Part shown: in pieces, positions 1 through 11,559 of the stretch
How positions within the stretch are numbered: the stretch's first letter is position 1
Layout of the letters: the number at the start of each line of letters is the position of its first letter
From: Papio anubis
Taxonomy: Eukaryota; Chordata; Mammalia; Primates; Cercopithecidae
DNA: 64,000 nt
Direction of reading: 5' to 3'
Assembly (NCBI RefSeq): GCF_008728515.1
Contig: NC_044980.1
Span: forward strand, 62,679,590-62,743,589
Program-made: the position numbers and the translations under genes
Notes under the pieces: model-generated
Database searches by the model: none
What the model was told of the DNA's origin: nothing
What the model saw: the letters and a program-made list of their open reading frames with translations, nothing else

Positions 1-1547
1 TCTGTTCCTCTATTTCCTCATTAGACTGTAAGAACCTATAAGGTCACAACTAAGACTTTTTAATCTTGCTCTCCCTCGTACTTAGGAGAGTGTATGATAC
101 ATGATGAGTACTGAGAAAAAGGTCTGCTGAATGGACACAAGAATGTCTGTGTTGATCAATGAGTTTGCAAAAGATTGGGGCTTCATTGAGAAATGGTTAC
201 ACTTTGCACCAAATAGGAAAAGAACTGAGCACAATCTACATCTCACGTTGTTTTCTTAATAAGTTTTTATATTTAATATTCAAATTCTCTGTTTTTCTCC
301 TGTATTGATTCAACCCATAAGGAAGCGTAAGTTTTATGGGAAAACAAAGAATCCAGTTTTCTGAATTACCTTCTGGCCAGACACAAATGAAGCACACAAT
401 ACTGGTGCTGTTAGTGTTAAGCTGCGTCATCAATGCTGGAGGAAAACCTGAGAAGGTAGAGGTGTCTCTGGAAGCTTTAGTGATAATTAAGTTCCCTGTA
501 CTCAGGTTTCTTGTCACCTTCCTTTTAGCTACCAGCACAGCGTGTTTCAGTCCTGACTACTGAGGAACTTACTGAGCAGCCGGTTTTGTTCCTGTCTCTT
601 CCCCCCAGCACCATTTCCCTTTCAGTTGCTCCCTTGAATTTCCGGTCACTCTGCAACTTCCCCAGGGGCACTGGGTTGAACAGTGCTGGTATCTCTAAGT
701 ATATCCCATGATCTCCAAGGCAACATTTGCCTTCAAGATCATGTGGCTTCTGGTTTCTGAAAGATATGGATGCTGGATGAGATCTGGAAGAAGAAAGTTT
801 CCAAAAACTAGAAAATGTGCTGCTTTTAGGAAACTGAAATGGGAGTAATTATCACCTTCAACCAACTGGCTTTAGGACAAGAAGCTGAGGCCAGAGGGGT
901 AAAGTAAATAAGTGAGGAAGGTGGAAAATGGCAGGCCCAGAGCCAGAAGCCTGGCCACCCGGCTCTGGCCACACAAGTGCCCTGCCTCCTCCACCTACAT
1001 ACTTACCGCAGCTGTTCTCCAGTTTTGCAGCACTGAATGTACAAACCCTTGCTTGAAATTGGGAATCAGGAGTTTAATTTCAGTTGATCACAATCATAAT
1101 TTTACAAATATTATGGAGCATCTTTCAAATGCATGGATACTATTATTTTTTTTTTAAATCAATAAACAACATAGCTCCTGCTTTTGCAAACCTTACAATA
1201 GGGAAAGCAACTTTAAAGCGACAGTTGTGTTATTTAACAAAGGAGGAAAGGGTCCTACGGAAGGAAACATGATCTCCCAGCTGAATCGCTAATTGGAGGA
1301 AGAGCTGAAACTAAACCCCAGGTCTGCTGACTTCCAGAATGATGGGTATTCTATAATATCCTACAGGCTGTGTGTAACCACAATGAGAACCACGTGGGAA
1401 AACAGGAGCCAGGGCTTGTGGTGCTGCACATTGGCTATACCTAAAAGGAAAGGGGATGGAAAATATGGCAAACATCAGGGTAGATCCTGGGAAGAGGCAA
1501 GACCTGAGCAAGGATTTATAGGACAATTGCATTTGGGGAGTAGATAG

Positions 1548-1550
<3 letters not shown>
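1..1550. other. Unique sequence, no recognised repeat or gene
   Basis: No Alu, L1, MIR or LTR signature was recognised. Reading frames are short and unsupported except for one signal-peptide-like stretch, listed separately. A short T-run lies near 1144-1155. Confidence 0.5.
387..455 (+). other. Candidate signal-peptide-like exon (speculative)
   Basis: An ATG at 387 opens 23 codons that read as a plausible secretory signal: Met-Lys-His, then a hydrophobic core rich in Leu/Val/Ile, then a small-residue Ala-Gly-Gly cleavage-like site and Lys-Pro-Glu-Lys. The stretch ends at an AAG|GTAGAG sequence that could be a splice donor. An in-frame upstream Met exists at 336, and reading past the donor reaches a stop near 563. 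I do not recognise a gene, and no second exon is visible. A chance hydrophobic frame is the more likely explanation. Confidence 0.15.
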
Positions 1551-1622
<72 letters not shown>

Positions 1623-1624
1623 AA
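1551..1624. repeat. Compound microsatellite (CA)n(GA)n
   Basis: About 30 bases of CA dinucleotides pass directly into about 44 bases of GA dinucleotides with one interruption (GACAGA). Reading frames crossing it are meaningless Ser/Leu or Cys/Val repeats. Confidence 0.95.
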
Positions 1625-3120
1625 GGGGTGGAGGGGGATCATTTCAGATGGAAGAAAGAGCAATGAAGTCATAAGAATAAACCAGATAGCCTCAAGGGCT
1701 GCCAAGGAGACCCACGTTCCTGGAGTGGAAGTGTTTCAGGAGAGTAAAGAAGTTGCATAGAACAGGTGGGATCAGTTCAAAACTTCAACACACACAACTG
1801 GGCACCCTATGTATGCCAGGCACTGTGTTAGGCACTGGGGATAGACAGATGAATGAGAAACGTTATCCCATTACAGTGATTTTACTACTTTGGCCACTGG
1901 AATCTTGATTCTAAAAGCCAGGTAGGGTTTGCCAAATGTACTTACAGAAAAACAAAACTCAAAGAGAACTTCAACTCAGAACTTTATGAAAGATGACAGG
2001 AGGGTGTGGAGAAAATGGGTTGACAACATACTTTGTTAAAAGATCAGATAGTTCTTGATCTACACCTGGGGACAACAACGTCTAAAAGATAAGACATTAA
2101 TGCTAATGGCCGGGTACCAGTTCCTGCTCACCTAAGCAGACAAACACCCTCAGCCAGTGGAATTCAAAGAACATTTTCTGAGCTAATCTGCTCCTGCCTC
2201 TGCCCTGGGTCCCCTGGGCTCTGATCACATCTGAATGGGGATGTTGACTCCTTGCTTCAGAAGCCTCATTTCTAAGAGGTAGTTTGCCCTTTTTTTTTTC
2301 TTTTCTTGTTCTTTAATGCACTCGCTTGCTAGTCAGTTGATTTTGTCTTTCCAGGGTACTCTGCGAACTCTGTGGTGAATGTGTGATACTCAAGTCCTAG
2401 AGCATTATCTGTGTCCTCTTCACCAAGTTACGTCTTTTTTTTCTGGCTGCCAGATATTTTACAAAGGATTATCGTTATTCTGTCTGCTGTGTTGGTGGGA
2501 GGTTTCTTGGTTTTTTGTTTTTAATTCTTCTTGGAGAAAATGTCACTTCCTGTATAGAGAATGAGATTAAAACAAATGCCACAATAGGCTTTTTGCATCA
2601 TTTAGGATCCACCTGTCCTCAAGAAAATGTGGTGGAGATTAGAAAAATCGGTTGAACTCAGTGATTTGTTGGGTATGAATAAAGAGGAGGAAGGGATGGA
2701 AATGATGGAACAGCTCAAACCATATGTCCTGCTAGTTTCTCAGGCCAGATAAATTGCGACTTTCCTCTCCTGTTGAAAATTCTACTCTCAGAAGCGTGGG
2801 ACACACACTCCTGTGGGACACTCAGCAAAGAACACGGGCCGGCTGGGAGGTTACAAAGGTGCCCTCTTCAGGAAGTCAAAGAAGTCATCTGGTTTGATTA
2901 ATTGAGCCTCTACTTTCAAGTTAGAAAACAAAGGATGCACCACAAGTCATAAGAAGTATAAAAGGAAAAAACTCATTTTTAATATTTTTTTCTCATTGCT
3001 TTTTATATAATGGAAAAATTTAAACATAAAAAGGTAACAGCTTGGAAAATAAACTCCATGCACTGAAATGTATTTATTTTTATTTTGCCCTTTTTATTCT
3101 GTTTCACACTTCATTTATCT
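1625..3120. other. Mostly unique; one ancient-repeat-like patch
   Basis: The only repeat-like patch is near 1798-1870 (a GCCAGGCACTGTG... phrase followed by a GGGGATA... phrase), typical of an abundant ancient mammalian repeat that I cannot name. The rest shows no recognised gene or element. Confidence 0.45.
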
Positions 3121-3121
3121 G

Positions 3122-3404
3122 TTTATTTATTTTAATAATTTCAACTTTTATTTTTGATTCGGCGGGGGTACACGTGCACGTTTGTTACATGGGCATATTG
3201 TATGATACTGAGGTTTGGGACGCAAATGATCCTGTCATCTAGTGATCACAACACCCAATAGTTTTTCAGCGCCTGCTTCCCTCCCTCTCTCCCTGCGTAG
3301 CCATCTCCAGTGTCTATTGTTGCATCTTTATGTCCATGAGCACCCAGTGTTTAGCTTCCACTTATAAGTGAAGACATGCAGTATTTGGTTTTCTGTTCCT
3401 TCAT
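3122..3404 (-). mobile_element. L1 3'-end fragment, 5' truncated
   Basis: In plus orientation the block shows reversed L1 3' UTR and ORF2-end phrases: a GTACACGTGCACG run near 3168, a pyrimidine tract corresponding to the purine-rich L1 3' UTR near 3275-3295, and the reversed text for 'agtatttggttttctgttcc' at the inner end. Divergence and shortness suggest an L1P/L1M-age copy. Only about 280 bp remain. Confidence 0.8.
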
Positions 3405-4709
3405 GCATTCTTTATAATATAAATGATACATAGAGTAATCCATTAGATGATTTACATATTATATATATTTGAGAAACATGCTCAAAATGTTTTACAAATA
3501 GGTGTATTACATCAAAAGTATTTGGAGACAGTTGTGTTAACAATGGTCAATAGGCGTGTTTAGGAACAACAATAAGAATGATAAAATGTGTTGATGCTTG
3601 TCTGTGCCAGGCTCAGTGTAAATGGCTGCCCTGTGAGGCAGTGTCAGCAAGGCCCAGACTGTACACTTTTCCTGTAACATCCATTACTCGTGTAAAAAAT
3701 CTGAACTCATGAGTCTCAAATCAGATATTTAATCCAACCTCCAAAAAAAAAAAAAAGGAATCGTTCTAAAAACAAATACTAATCTTCTCAGTGTATTTTT
3801 TAAAAATTTAAGTTCATATAACATTCATATTAAATAAATATATAGTACCTTAGGGAAGGCATTATATTTTTTTAGAACCTGTTTTAGCACCTGTAAATGA
3901 GGGAGCTGGAGTTTCTATCATCTTTAATATTTCTCCTAGCCCTAACATTTTATGAGCCATTTCTCTGAAGCTGTAAATTGCTAAGGCTAAACAACCTATC
4001 CAGTGCAATATTTATTATTATTATATCTGCTTTTTTAGCAGGAGGCTTACACTTGCAGCATGCTGTTATGTAAATCTTTATCAAAATCATCAGCATTTAT
4101 TGAGGACCTCTGTTCTATGGCAAATGTCACCAAACAGTACCAAGAATGAATGTGAAGGAGGCCACATTCTGAAGATTCCGTTCATAACTCTGGCAATCTC
4201 AAACCACACACAGACTGCCAGCGCCTGGTCACACCATTGTCCTCCCGTCACCCTTTCCCCTTGGGAGGAATTGCCTTGATATGTGGAGGCTGGCACCCTG
4301 CTCAGTTGGCTGCAGGGAGCCTTGTAGCACTTAGAGGGATGGACATGTGGGCTAGATTCCTTTGGATAAAGTGATAGGCACATCACACTCTGGTGTGCAG
4401 GCTCTGACATGCCGCAGATTAGCAGGCATACCTCTGGTAAGAGGCGTGTGACTGGCCTTTTCGTCCGTGCTCTGAAACCCTTGAATTCTCCCTTACATTC
4501 TGTACAGCCATTTCCGCCCAGTTAGAGCCCCTTTTTTTTAATGCTTCAAGTGCAAAAAACGAAAATGCATAACAGTGACTATGACTCACTGACTTTTGAA
4601 TGCCGTGTTTCCGTTTTTCCATTGGACAAAGCTTAGAGAAGAGAAGTTGCAGAGACTGAGAACTGTGATCAAACAAACAATTTCAACGTGCTTAACACAG
4701 AAGATACTA
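3405..4709. other. Unique sequence
   Basis: A short A-run lies at 3742-3757 and a TTA/TAT-rich patch near 4010-4027. A weak MIR-like phrase (GTGCCAGGCTCAG) sits near 3606. No gene was recognised; the minus-strand frames at 4090-4676 have no motif. Confidence 0.45.
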
Positions 4710-4945
4710 GAGCATAGTGGTTTTTAAAAATGGGCTTTGGTGTCAAGCAGACATGGACTTGATTCTCATCTCTACCATACTCACTGACCATTTGACCCAG
4801 GGCAAGCTTATTTTTCATAAGACTAGAATAAATGCTTATTTTACAGGATTGATAATAGAATTAAATTATTTAATATGTGTAAGTTACTTGGGAGAATACC
4901 TGGTATTTGGTAAGCATTAAAAAATTAGAATTAGTTACCATTATC
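4710..4945 (+). mobile_element. MIR SINE
   Basis: The block follows the MIR order: a TGGTTTTTAAAAATGGGCT start, the core phrase around 'tcaagcagacatgg', the Ser/Asn-like 'tgaccatttgaccca' segment, the 'ttttacaggattga' middle and a 'tggtatttggtaagcatta' 3' part. Divergence is high, as expected for this mammalian-wide tRNA-derived SINE. Confidence 0.75.
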
Positions 4946-6154
4946 ATTGATAATGCCTTTATTGAGTTATAAAGCCAAAGAGTCTCCCAAATGTTTCTGT
5001 GGCAAATTCATCTTAAATACTGATTGATATAATCAAGAATTGCAAAATGAACGGTAGAGTGTGAGATGTCTATGGCTTGTCCTGTTCACCTCTGAACACA
5101 TCTGCAAACAGGGACCACTTTACCTACAGCCAATTAGATCACAGGGGTGATAAACTTGAGGCCCAGCTGTCACTCAATTCCCCTCAGTGTGACCCAATCA
5201 ATACTACATGTCATCACATGTCTCCTCTCATAATGCAGATTTCCAATAGGATTGTTGCAGAGACCTCTAGACTCAATAGTTCAGATAAATGTTCTTAGAG
5301 AAGAGGCAGAACAAATTGCATTTGCAACATTTTCAGTTTAAAATTATATTTTCATGTGTGACCTAGGGTCTCTCAATTGACTAGGAACTCTTGTCTATAA
5401 TCTTTTTGCTCTTCCACTCTGTTCAGATCAAAGCAATTTTTAATTGACTCCTAAGAAAAAATAGTCATATGGAGTAAATAAATAATTGGTCTGTCAATCT
5501 TTATGAAATACTCCTCTACCAAGTTCATCTCTTGATAGCTTATGGGATAAGTGAGGTTTCTTATGATATGAGATGGTACCTACTTCATCGGACTATTGAA
5601 AATGTTCAGTAGAAAGAGACATAGGAATCCACTGTTCTTTGATTTGTATTAACCATAAGTACCTGGAGAAAATTATAGCCAAAGCAGTGGGCCTGATATC
5701 CTACTGGACTTTTGCTTGGAATAAGAGAGAAAGATGACTGGGAATTAGACAAGGTACAAATAACATCACATCATCTTCTTGTGCAAACAGATTGCCTGGG
5801 GAGTGGTTTCCAAGATTTTTCAGTTTATAGAAAATACAGAAAACTGACAAAACTGAATATATAACACAGAGGCAGAGAGATGAGGTTGCTCATGAGTGCG
5901 TTGGCCATCCTGGGAGCTCTGGGCTTCTCAAACTTGAAAATTTGGGCACATTTGTAACCAATAAGAGGTACCTTGGATGAAAAGCTCAGGGCTTTGGGCT
6001 AACACTAAATCCATTTACTCTGGATCTATGCATAACCCCAGGAGAAAAAAAAAAATGAGTCATTTTTGGGCACGTTATAAAATAAACAAAAAGAAAATAC
6101 AAGCAAAGAGAAACAGGTTTTTCCCCCCATCAGGTGTCTAAAAGATAACTGAAA
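4946..6154. other. Unique sequence
   Basis: No repeat family or gene was recognised. The 73-codon frame at 5077-5298 has no supporting motif. Confidence 0.45.
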
Positions 6155-6390
6155 GCAGGTGTACTCTAATGGTTAAAAGATTTGACTCTGGACTTAGACA
6201 TGAATTCACATACCATGTATGACACCAATTAGCTTTGAGACCTTTGTGAAAATTACCTAATCTTGCTAAGCCTCAGGTTCCTCTTCTTTAAAAAATCATA
6301 TGCCCCTCAGAGAGATGTTAAAAGAATTAAATAAGATAATGCATGATAATAGTACTTAGCACAGCATACAGAGTTAATCAAGTTCTGCTT
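6155..6390 (+). mobile_element. MIR SINE
   Basis: A near-complete MIR: 'taatggttaaaagatttgac' at the start, the core with 'ttagctttgagaccttt', the 'taagcctcaggttcctc' segment, the 'gttaaaagaattaaataaga' segment and the 'gtacttagcacag' 3' end occur in the right order. Confidence 0.8.
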
Positions 6391-6709
6391 TTCTTACGTG
6401 TGTCATTCTGAAATAATGATTGCATGGGGCTTTTGCTTGACACCAAGATGAGCATAGGTCAAGGAAGACGGAGAGCAAAGAAACAAAGCAGTCACTGGTT
6501 TTGCTCACCTTAACCCCAACCAAGAAATGAAAGCACGGCATTAGTTACCCTTCATATTCGGACTCTGTTTTCCTGATCCATGCATGAATTTCAGTTCTAG
6601 GCGTAGGCACGTGTGACCAGTTTTAGTTTGTAAAGGTAAATCAGATTTGCATTCAATCTAACCCCAGAGGTCTGGTTCCGGAATCAGAGGCAAAGGGGCT
6701 TTCTGGTTT
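6391..6709. other. Unique sequence
   Basis: No recognised feature between the MIR and the LTR-like element. Confidence 0.4.
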
Positions 6710-7250
6710 TGTTGCCCAATGTGCACAACAAATTAAATCTACGGCAACACCAGGTCGCAGCAGAGAATAAAGTTTAATTGTAGGCCCTGCTGAATGAGGA
6801 GGTGGGAGGAAACCTCAAATCTCTCTCCTCAGGAGTTTGAAGCTGGGGTTTTAGGGGTTTTGGAGTGGCCCAATGTGTGGAGATCGTTGATTGGTTGAAG
6901 ACGTGGGACCGGAAGATGAAGAAACTGTATTCTCATGCTGATTCTGTTTATTTATGGGGGGGTCTTCAAACTGGTTGGTATCAGCTGTTTCGGCTGTTTT
7001 GCTAGAATTTAGAATCTGCAAGACCTCTTAAGCAACTCTTAAATAAAAGCCTTATGATTCTAATGTCAGAAATCCTATCTATCCTAAACAAAAGCCTTAT
7101 GACTCTCTTGTCAGAAATCCTATCTATAGGGTCAGTGAGGGTGCACGTGGTCAGCATCTAGTGTTATGTGACTTTCGGTTGCAAGGAAGTAGGTCGACGT
7201 GCAGCCTGATTATTGTTTGGTTATAACTACATTTCTATCTAGAATTCCTG
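6710..7250 (-). mobile_element. Probable class I ERV LTR (subfamily unresolved)
   Basis: Read on the minus strand, this block has LTR architecture. There is an AT-rich U3, a CAATCAA box, a CCCATAAATAAAC TATA-like segment, an ATTAAA polyadenylation-like signal followed by a CTTTATTCTCTGCTGC R/U5 phrase, and a terminal ...GGGCAACA. I recognise the style as an ERV1-type solo LTR but cannot assign the family. No internal gag/pol sequence adjoins it. It contains an internal tandem duplication, listed separately. The right edge is approximate. Confidence 0.5.
7045..7127. repeat. Imperfect tandem duplication inside the LTR-like block
   Basis: Two units with a 45-bp period begin with AAAAGCCTTATGA and share GTCAGAAATCCTATCTAT. 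They differ at a few central positions. They lie in what would be the U3 of the minus-strand LTR. Confidence 0.85.
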
Positions 7251-8398
7251 TTAGCCATGTGAGGGTGGCTTTAGTCTGAGATTCTCAAACTCTGCCTCAC
7301 AAGACTGTTTCAATGGCACACTGTCTTCTCCTGACTTTAAATACTTTATGATACTCCACTTGTTTGAACCAACGTTTGTCCAGGCTCCCAAGGGACAACC
7401 CTTCTGCACTGACTTGCTTGAAAGGAGTAGAAGCTCTGCAGTTGTGCAGCTCCTTTGCAATGTCCAATGCATACCCCTCCGCAGCCACATCCCTCACCCA
7501 GGGCTGGGCTGGAACAGGCTCTGATCCAATTTCTGTCTTGAGTGAAAAGTGGACGAACAGGCTCCTCGAACCTCCCGTTTCCTCCATCTATAAGGTGTTT
7601 TACTCTGTTCTTTGAACATTAGAGATAGTTCTTTGTAATTTAAAAACCAAAAATTATCTGAGATAGGTCTCGATCATTTAGCTTATTTTGCCAAGGTTAA
7701 GGACATGCCCGGAAGAAAAGAACACGGATCTCAGAAACGATGTGTCATCTGTGCCTTTCTCTAAAGACGAATTTGAGGACTTCAGTATTTAAAGGGGAAA
7801 AGCAGGCTGGAGAGGAAGGACGGAGGGTATGTAATCCACATGTTGTAAGAGAAAAGGAGCAGGTAGGGGAACAGTCAACTATGTATTCCTCTCACACACA
7901 GTAAATCGGCACCTTACATAAAGTGAGGTGAACATAAGAATTATCACTTGTGGATATATTTAGCCTTTTATCTGTAGCTATCTGCTTAGGAACAAAAGGA
8001 AGGCAGTTTCTTGCATGACTCAGCTTAATTTTTTCCTTTTGGCATGGCTAGTTGGAGTCCCAAGTTTTTACTTTCCTTTCACAAGCTGCATTGCAGTTTG
8101 CACGTGGTTCTGTAACAGCCACATCAGTACACCTTTGGTAACCTCTGTATATTTGTAGTTTCATTGGATATTGCCCTTAGAGAAAGAAAATTCTCCTCAG
8201 CTGGCATGAGACTGTGTGTATCATGGGACAGGCATGATCTTCTTGCCCCTTGTGACCCTCTGGCTACAAAGTTATTAGGAAAGAGATTTAGTTAGCAGGA
8301 ATATATTGTAGCATATTCAACACAAGTTGGAAAACAGGTATGCAAGAATTGCCACATTTTGTTACTTCTTTATTTTCTTAATTATTTTATTATTATTA
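7251..8398. other. Unique sequence
   Basis: No repeat family recognised. Overlapping frames on both strands at 7251-7615 have no domain or codon pattern supporting a gene. The 5' copy of the Alu TSD lies at 8362-8372. Confidence 0.4.
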
Positions 8399-8681
8399 CT
8401 TTTTTGGAGACTGAGTCTCACTCTGTCACCCAGGCTGGAGTGCAGTCATGAAATCTTGGCTCACTGCAACCTTTGCCTCCCACATTCAAGTGATTCTCCT
8501 GCCTCAGCCTCCTGAGTAGCTGAGATTACAGGTGCCCACCACCATACCTGGCTAATTTTTGTAGAGACAGGGTTTTGCCATGTTGGCCAGGCTGATCTTG
8601 AACTCCTGCCCTCAAGTGATTCACCTGCCTCGACCTCCCAAAGTGCTGGGATTACAGGCGTGAGCCACTGCACCCAGCCTG
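8399..8681 (-). mobile_element. Alu, AluS-like
   Basis: Reverse-oriented full-length Alu. It begins with a T-rich tail, then GAGACTGAGTCTCACTCTG, and ends with the reversed GGCTGGGTGCAGTGGCTCAC start. The TSD is TTACTTCTTTA at 8362-8372 and CTACTTCTTTA at 8683-8693. The stretch between the left TSD and the body is a decayed poly(A) tail. Confidence 0.95.
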
Positions 8682-8693
8682 GCTACTTCTTTA

Positions 8694-9279
8694 AATCAAA
8701 TTAAATTCTACTCTCCACCACCACCCAGACAGGAGCAAAATTCAAAGGTAATCATCATTGAGGCTCCCTTCCCCTCCAACACCTCCCCAAAGAGTCTTAT
8801 ATATTCAGAGAAATCCCTCTGGTCTTTACTCCACTCCAGGCACTTTGGAAATGAAAATTCATTCAGCCCTCATATTTCTTTGAAATCCAGTAGCCTGGAG
8901 CCTCTGACTCCACCAACTGGTTGAGCATTGCTAGGTGACCCCATTCCTTTCCCATCCCAGGGTAATGTGCAGGAGCAGACCATAGATCCCCTCAACACAT
9001 GAGACCCACAGAGCCCTGTGTCCTCTCTGGGGACCTCCCCATTTTGCTGCTCTCATTCTGTCTCACTTTTCTCCCTGGCTTAACCACTTCAGTATGAACT
9101 CAGTTTCCAGAAAACAAAAGCCAAGGAAGACAGTTCTTAGGCGGCAACTTCTGCTTCCTGTTGTACAACACATACCTCCCCTAAGGCAAGGAGGCCGCCC
9201 ATTTTCTTGGAACAGGCGATAACACACAAGGAAGACAGAGCAAAATATCTCAATGAATTACCTTGCTACAATATATAAG
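8694..9279. other. Unique sequence
   Basis: No recognised repeat or gene. Moderately GC-rich around 8880-9100. Confidence 0.4.
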
Positions 9280-9765
9280 AATTTTAGACTGTTTCCAGGT
9301 TTGGGTTGTTCATTTGGTTGGTGATGGCTACTATATAAGAAGGTAATGAACATTCTAGTACATATATTTGTTTACATATTTATGATGAACTACTTGGGGC
9401 AAATTCCTAGAAATTAGATTCTTGGGTCAGAGTGTATGCACAAGAAGCATTTTAATAAATATTGCTAAACTAAACTTTCAAAACAAGTAATTTACATTCC
9501 CGTTAACAAGGCATGATTGCTCCTTTCCCAAGATCTTTATCAAACCAAGTATTGTCAAGCTTTTCAAAACTTTACCAAATTGAGAGGCATTTTAAAAATC
9601 TTGCTTTTGTTTGCATTTCTTTGATTGTCAGTGAGGCCAAATACTTTTTCCCATATAGTATTTAGTCATATTAATTACCTATGTATATCTTGTTTGTCTG
9701 ATGTTGTATTCTTATTATTGATTTGTATGACTTTTGGTATATTAAGGCTATTAGCCTATGATTTG
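9280..9765 (-). mobile_element. Old L1M fragment
   Basis: Reversed ORF2-end/3' UTR phrases of ancient L1 are visible: 'cttgggtcagagtgtatgca' near 9422, 'tttacattcccgttaacaag' near 9490, 'tttgtttgcatttctttgat' near 9607 and 'agtgaggccaaatac' near 9630. High divergence points to an L1M class copy. Confidence 0.7.
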
Positions 9766-10136
9766 GTGCTGGTCCCTAAAGTATAAGAGAGTCCTCTAAA
9801 ACTCCATAAAATTAGACATCTTCCTCTTCAACTAATATGGGGCAGTCATGGGGCAGTAACTTCAACAAAGCAGTCAAACCTGTATTCAGTGAAAAATTTC
9901 AGCTATGGAACCTGGACCTGCCAAGCTCAAAGGACACTCCAGTCATCCAGAAGCCCAGGCCCTACCTGACTTTCTCACCACCTGCTGTGCTCACCTTCAG
10001 AAGGGAAAATGTTCTATGTTGTACATGGTGTTAAACCCTCTACACTCACCTAGTAAGTCTAGAGCTTAGGGTGGGGAGTGCTGGCAATAAACAGTGCATA
10101 TGTGTGACAAGTGTCTCCTTTGTAAATCATTACCTT
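9766..10136. other. Unique sequence
   Basis: A 65-codon frame at 9837-10034 starts with a duplicated Met-Gly-Gln-Ser-like stretch but has no recognisable domain. Confidence 0.4.
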
Positions 10137-10833
10137 AAGGCAGCATTCTTAAACTTTTCCAGGACACAGACCCCTATGGCAGTCTTTTGAAGTCCATGAA
10201 CTCCTTTCCCAATCAGTTTTTAAATGCATAAAATAAAATACAAAGGATTACAGAAGAAATCAAGTACACTAAAAAATGCTTGTCAAAATATTTTCTGAAA
10301 ATAAGTTTGTGATAAATTATGGATGAATCCATATATGGATGAATATTATTATAATATGTATTATATAACATAATATGAATATTATTGTCACAAATTTATG
10401 TGACAAATTGACAAATTAATGTCAATATTATGTATATACGAATGAATATATCTTACTAACACATTAAATAATAAGACCTAGCAATGGCTCTAATAGCTAC
10501 CATAAATTTGGAATTAGTGCTGAGGGTAAATGATATCAACAAACAACTATAAAATAATATAAAAATAGCTGCTTTCTATTAGTGATGAAGTCATAGGTAA
10601 CACTAATACTAATATATTAGGTTGGTGCAAAAGTGATTGAGGTTTTTGCCGTTAAAAGTTATGCCAAAAATCACGATTACTTTTGTACCAACCAAATAGT
10701 TTGTTCCCTACATCCATAATTGAAAGAAATGCTAAGTTTTATTTGGAATTGTTGGAGGTTAAAGAAAATAAGATATAATTTTTTCCCCAACCAAGTTTAT
10801 GGACATTCTGAATGCTGGGGGTAGGTTAAGAGC
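10137..10833. mobile_element. Ancient DNA-transposon-like repeat (family unresolved), hosting MADE1
   Basis: The text resembles a medium-reiterated element that starts 'cttaaacttttccaggacacagaccc' (left end, truncated here to the recognisable part) and ends in a related inverted form near 10790-10833 ('...ccaagtttatggacattctg...aggttaagagcc'). Similar TCTTAAAC / GGTTAAGA motifs at the ends suggest terminal inverted repeats. An 80-bp MADE1 sits inside. I cannot name the family. Confidence 0.4.
10617..10696. mobile_element. MADE1 mariner-derived MITE, complete 80 bp
   Basis: Exactly 80 bp, from TTAGGTTGGTGCAAAAG to the inverted CTTTTGTACCAACCAAA, flanked on both sides by TA, the mariner target duplication. 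The two arms pair along nearly the whole length, giving a single long hairpin. MADE1 copies are the established source of the hsa-mir-548 family, and the arms here carry miR-548-like sequence. Mature-microRNA output cannot be inferred from sequence alone. Confidence 0.95.
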
Positions 10834-11559
10834 CTTTTTATAAGAGGCAGAACGTGTAGTGTTAGTTCAGAGGAGACTTCTGCTTCAATGTTTCCCTTGA
10901 GAAGGCCCGAAAGCTTGTACTTATAAAGTTTTGTGCTGTACAGATGTTTTACATTTTTAAACATTCCAATTTTAACTTCATAGTTTCCATTTTTCTCCCA
11001 TGCTACTGCTGTTTTAGTAGATGGTGCTTTTGCTCCAAGAGAAGCAAGGGTAAAGATGTGAAGGAGCTTCAGGAGCGTCTCTCCAATGAAGTCACTGAGG
11101 CCTGTGAGAACGGGGCACGAGGCAGTCTTCCTGGAGAGCTGTCTGCAGCGTTGAGCAGAACACAACAGCTTAGCAGAACTAGAGAAGTTACAGACAAGCC
11201 CTGATACTTAATGAAGGCTCTTCCCAACCAACAATTATGTGTATCTTTTTCCATTGGACAGAGTCACTTATGGGTTCTTGAAGTTTCTCTTTGGAATCTT
11301 TCCAAGGGCATTTCTGACTTTATGTACTTCCATTGTCATAAGATACCCTATTCTCAGTCTTGTGACTAAGCAGCTAGTTCTGTAACTAGAATATGGTCTA
11401 GTTATGACCATCTTGTATATATAAACCTTCAAATTTTATTCCATATTTTAAAGAAAGTATTGAGAGAAATTATGCTTTAAATATGGTCATTATAAATTGA
11501 TTGGAACAATGGAAATTACAAGGTTTTGCCTTTGACAAATGTTTCCTCTGACCTCTTTT
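10834..11559. other. Unique sequence; unsupported ORFs on both strands
   Basis: A 122-codon minus frame (10797-11165) and an 86-codon plus frame (10944-11204) overlap. The minus frame runs into the older transposon-like repeat, and neither shows a motif, so I do not call a gene. Confidence 0.4.

Noticed and set aside
1311..1705. Minus-strand frames with Cys-Val and Ser-Leu repeats
   Set aside because: Translations of the CA/GA microsatellite.
10797..11165. 122-codon minus-strand frame
   Set aside because: It runs into an old transposon-like repeat and overlaps a frame on the other strand. No recognised motif.
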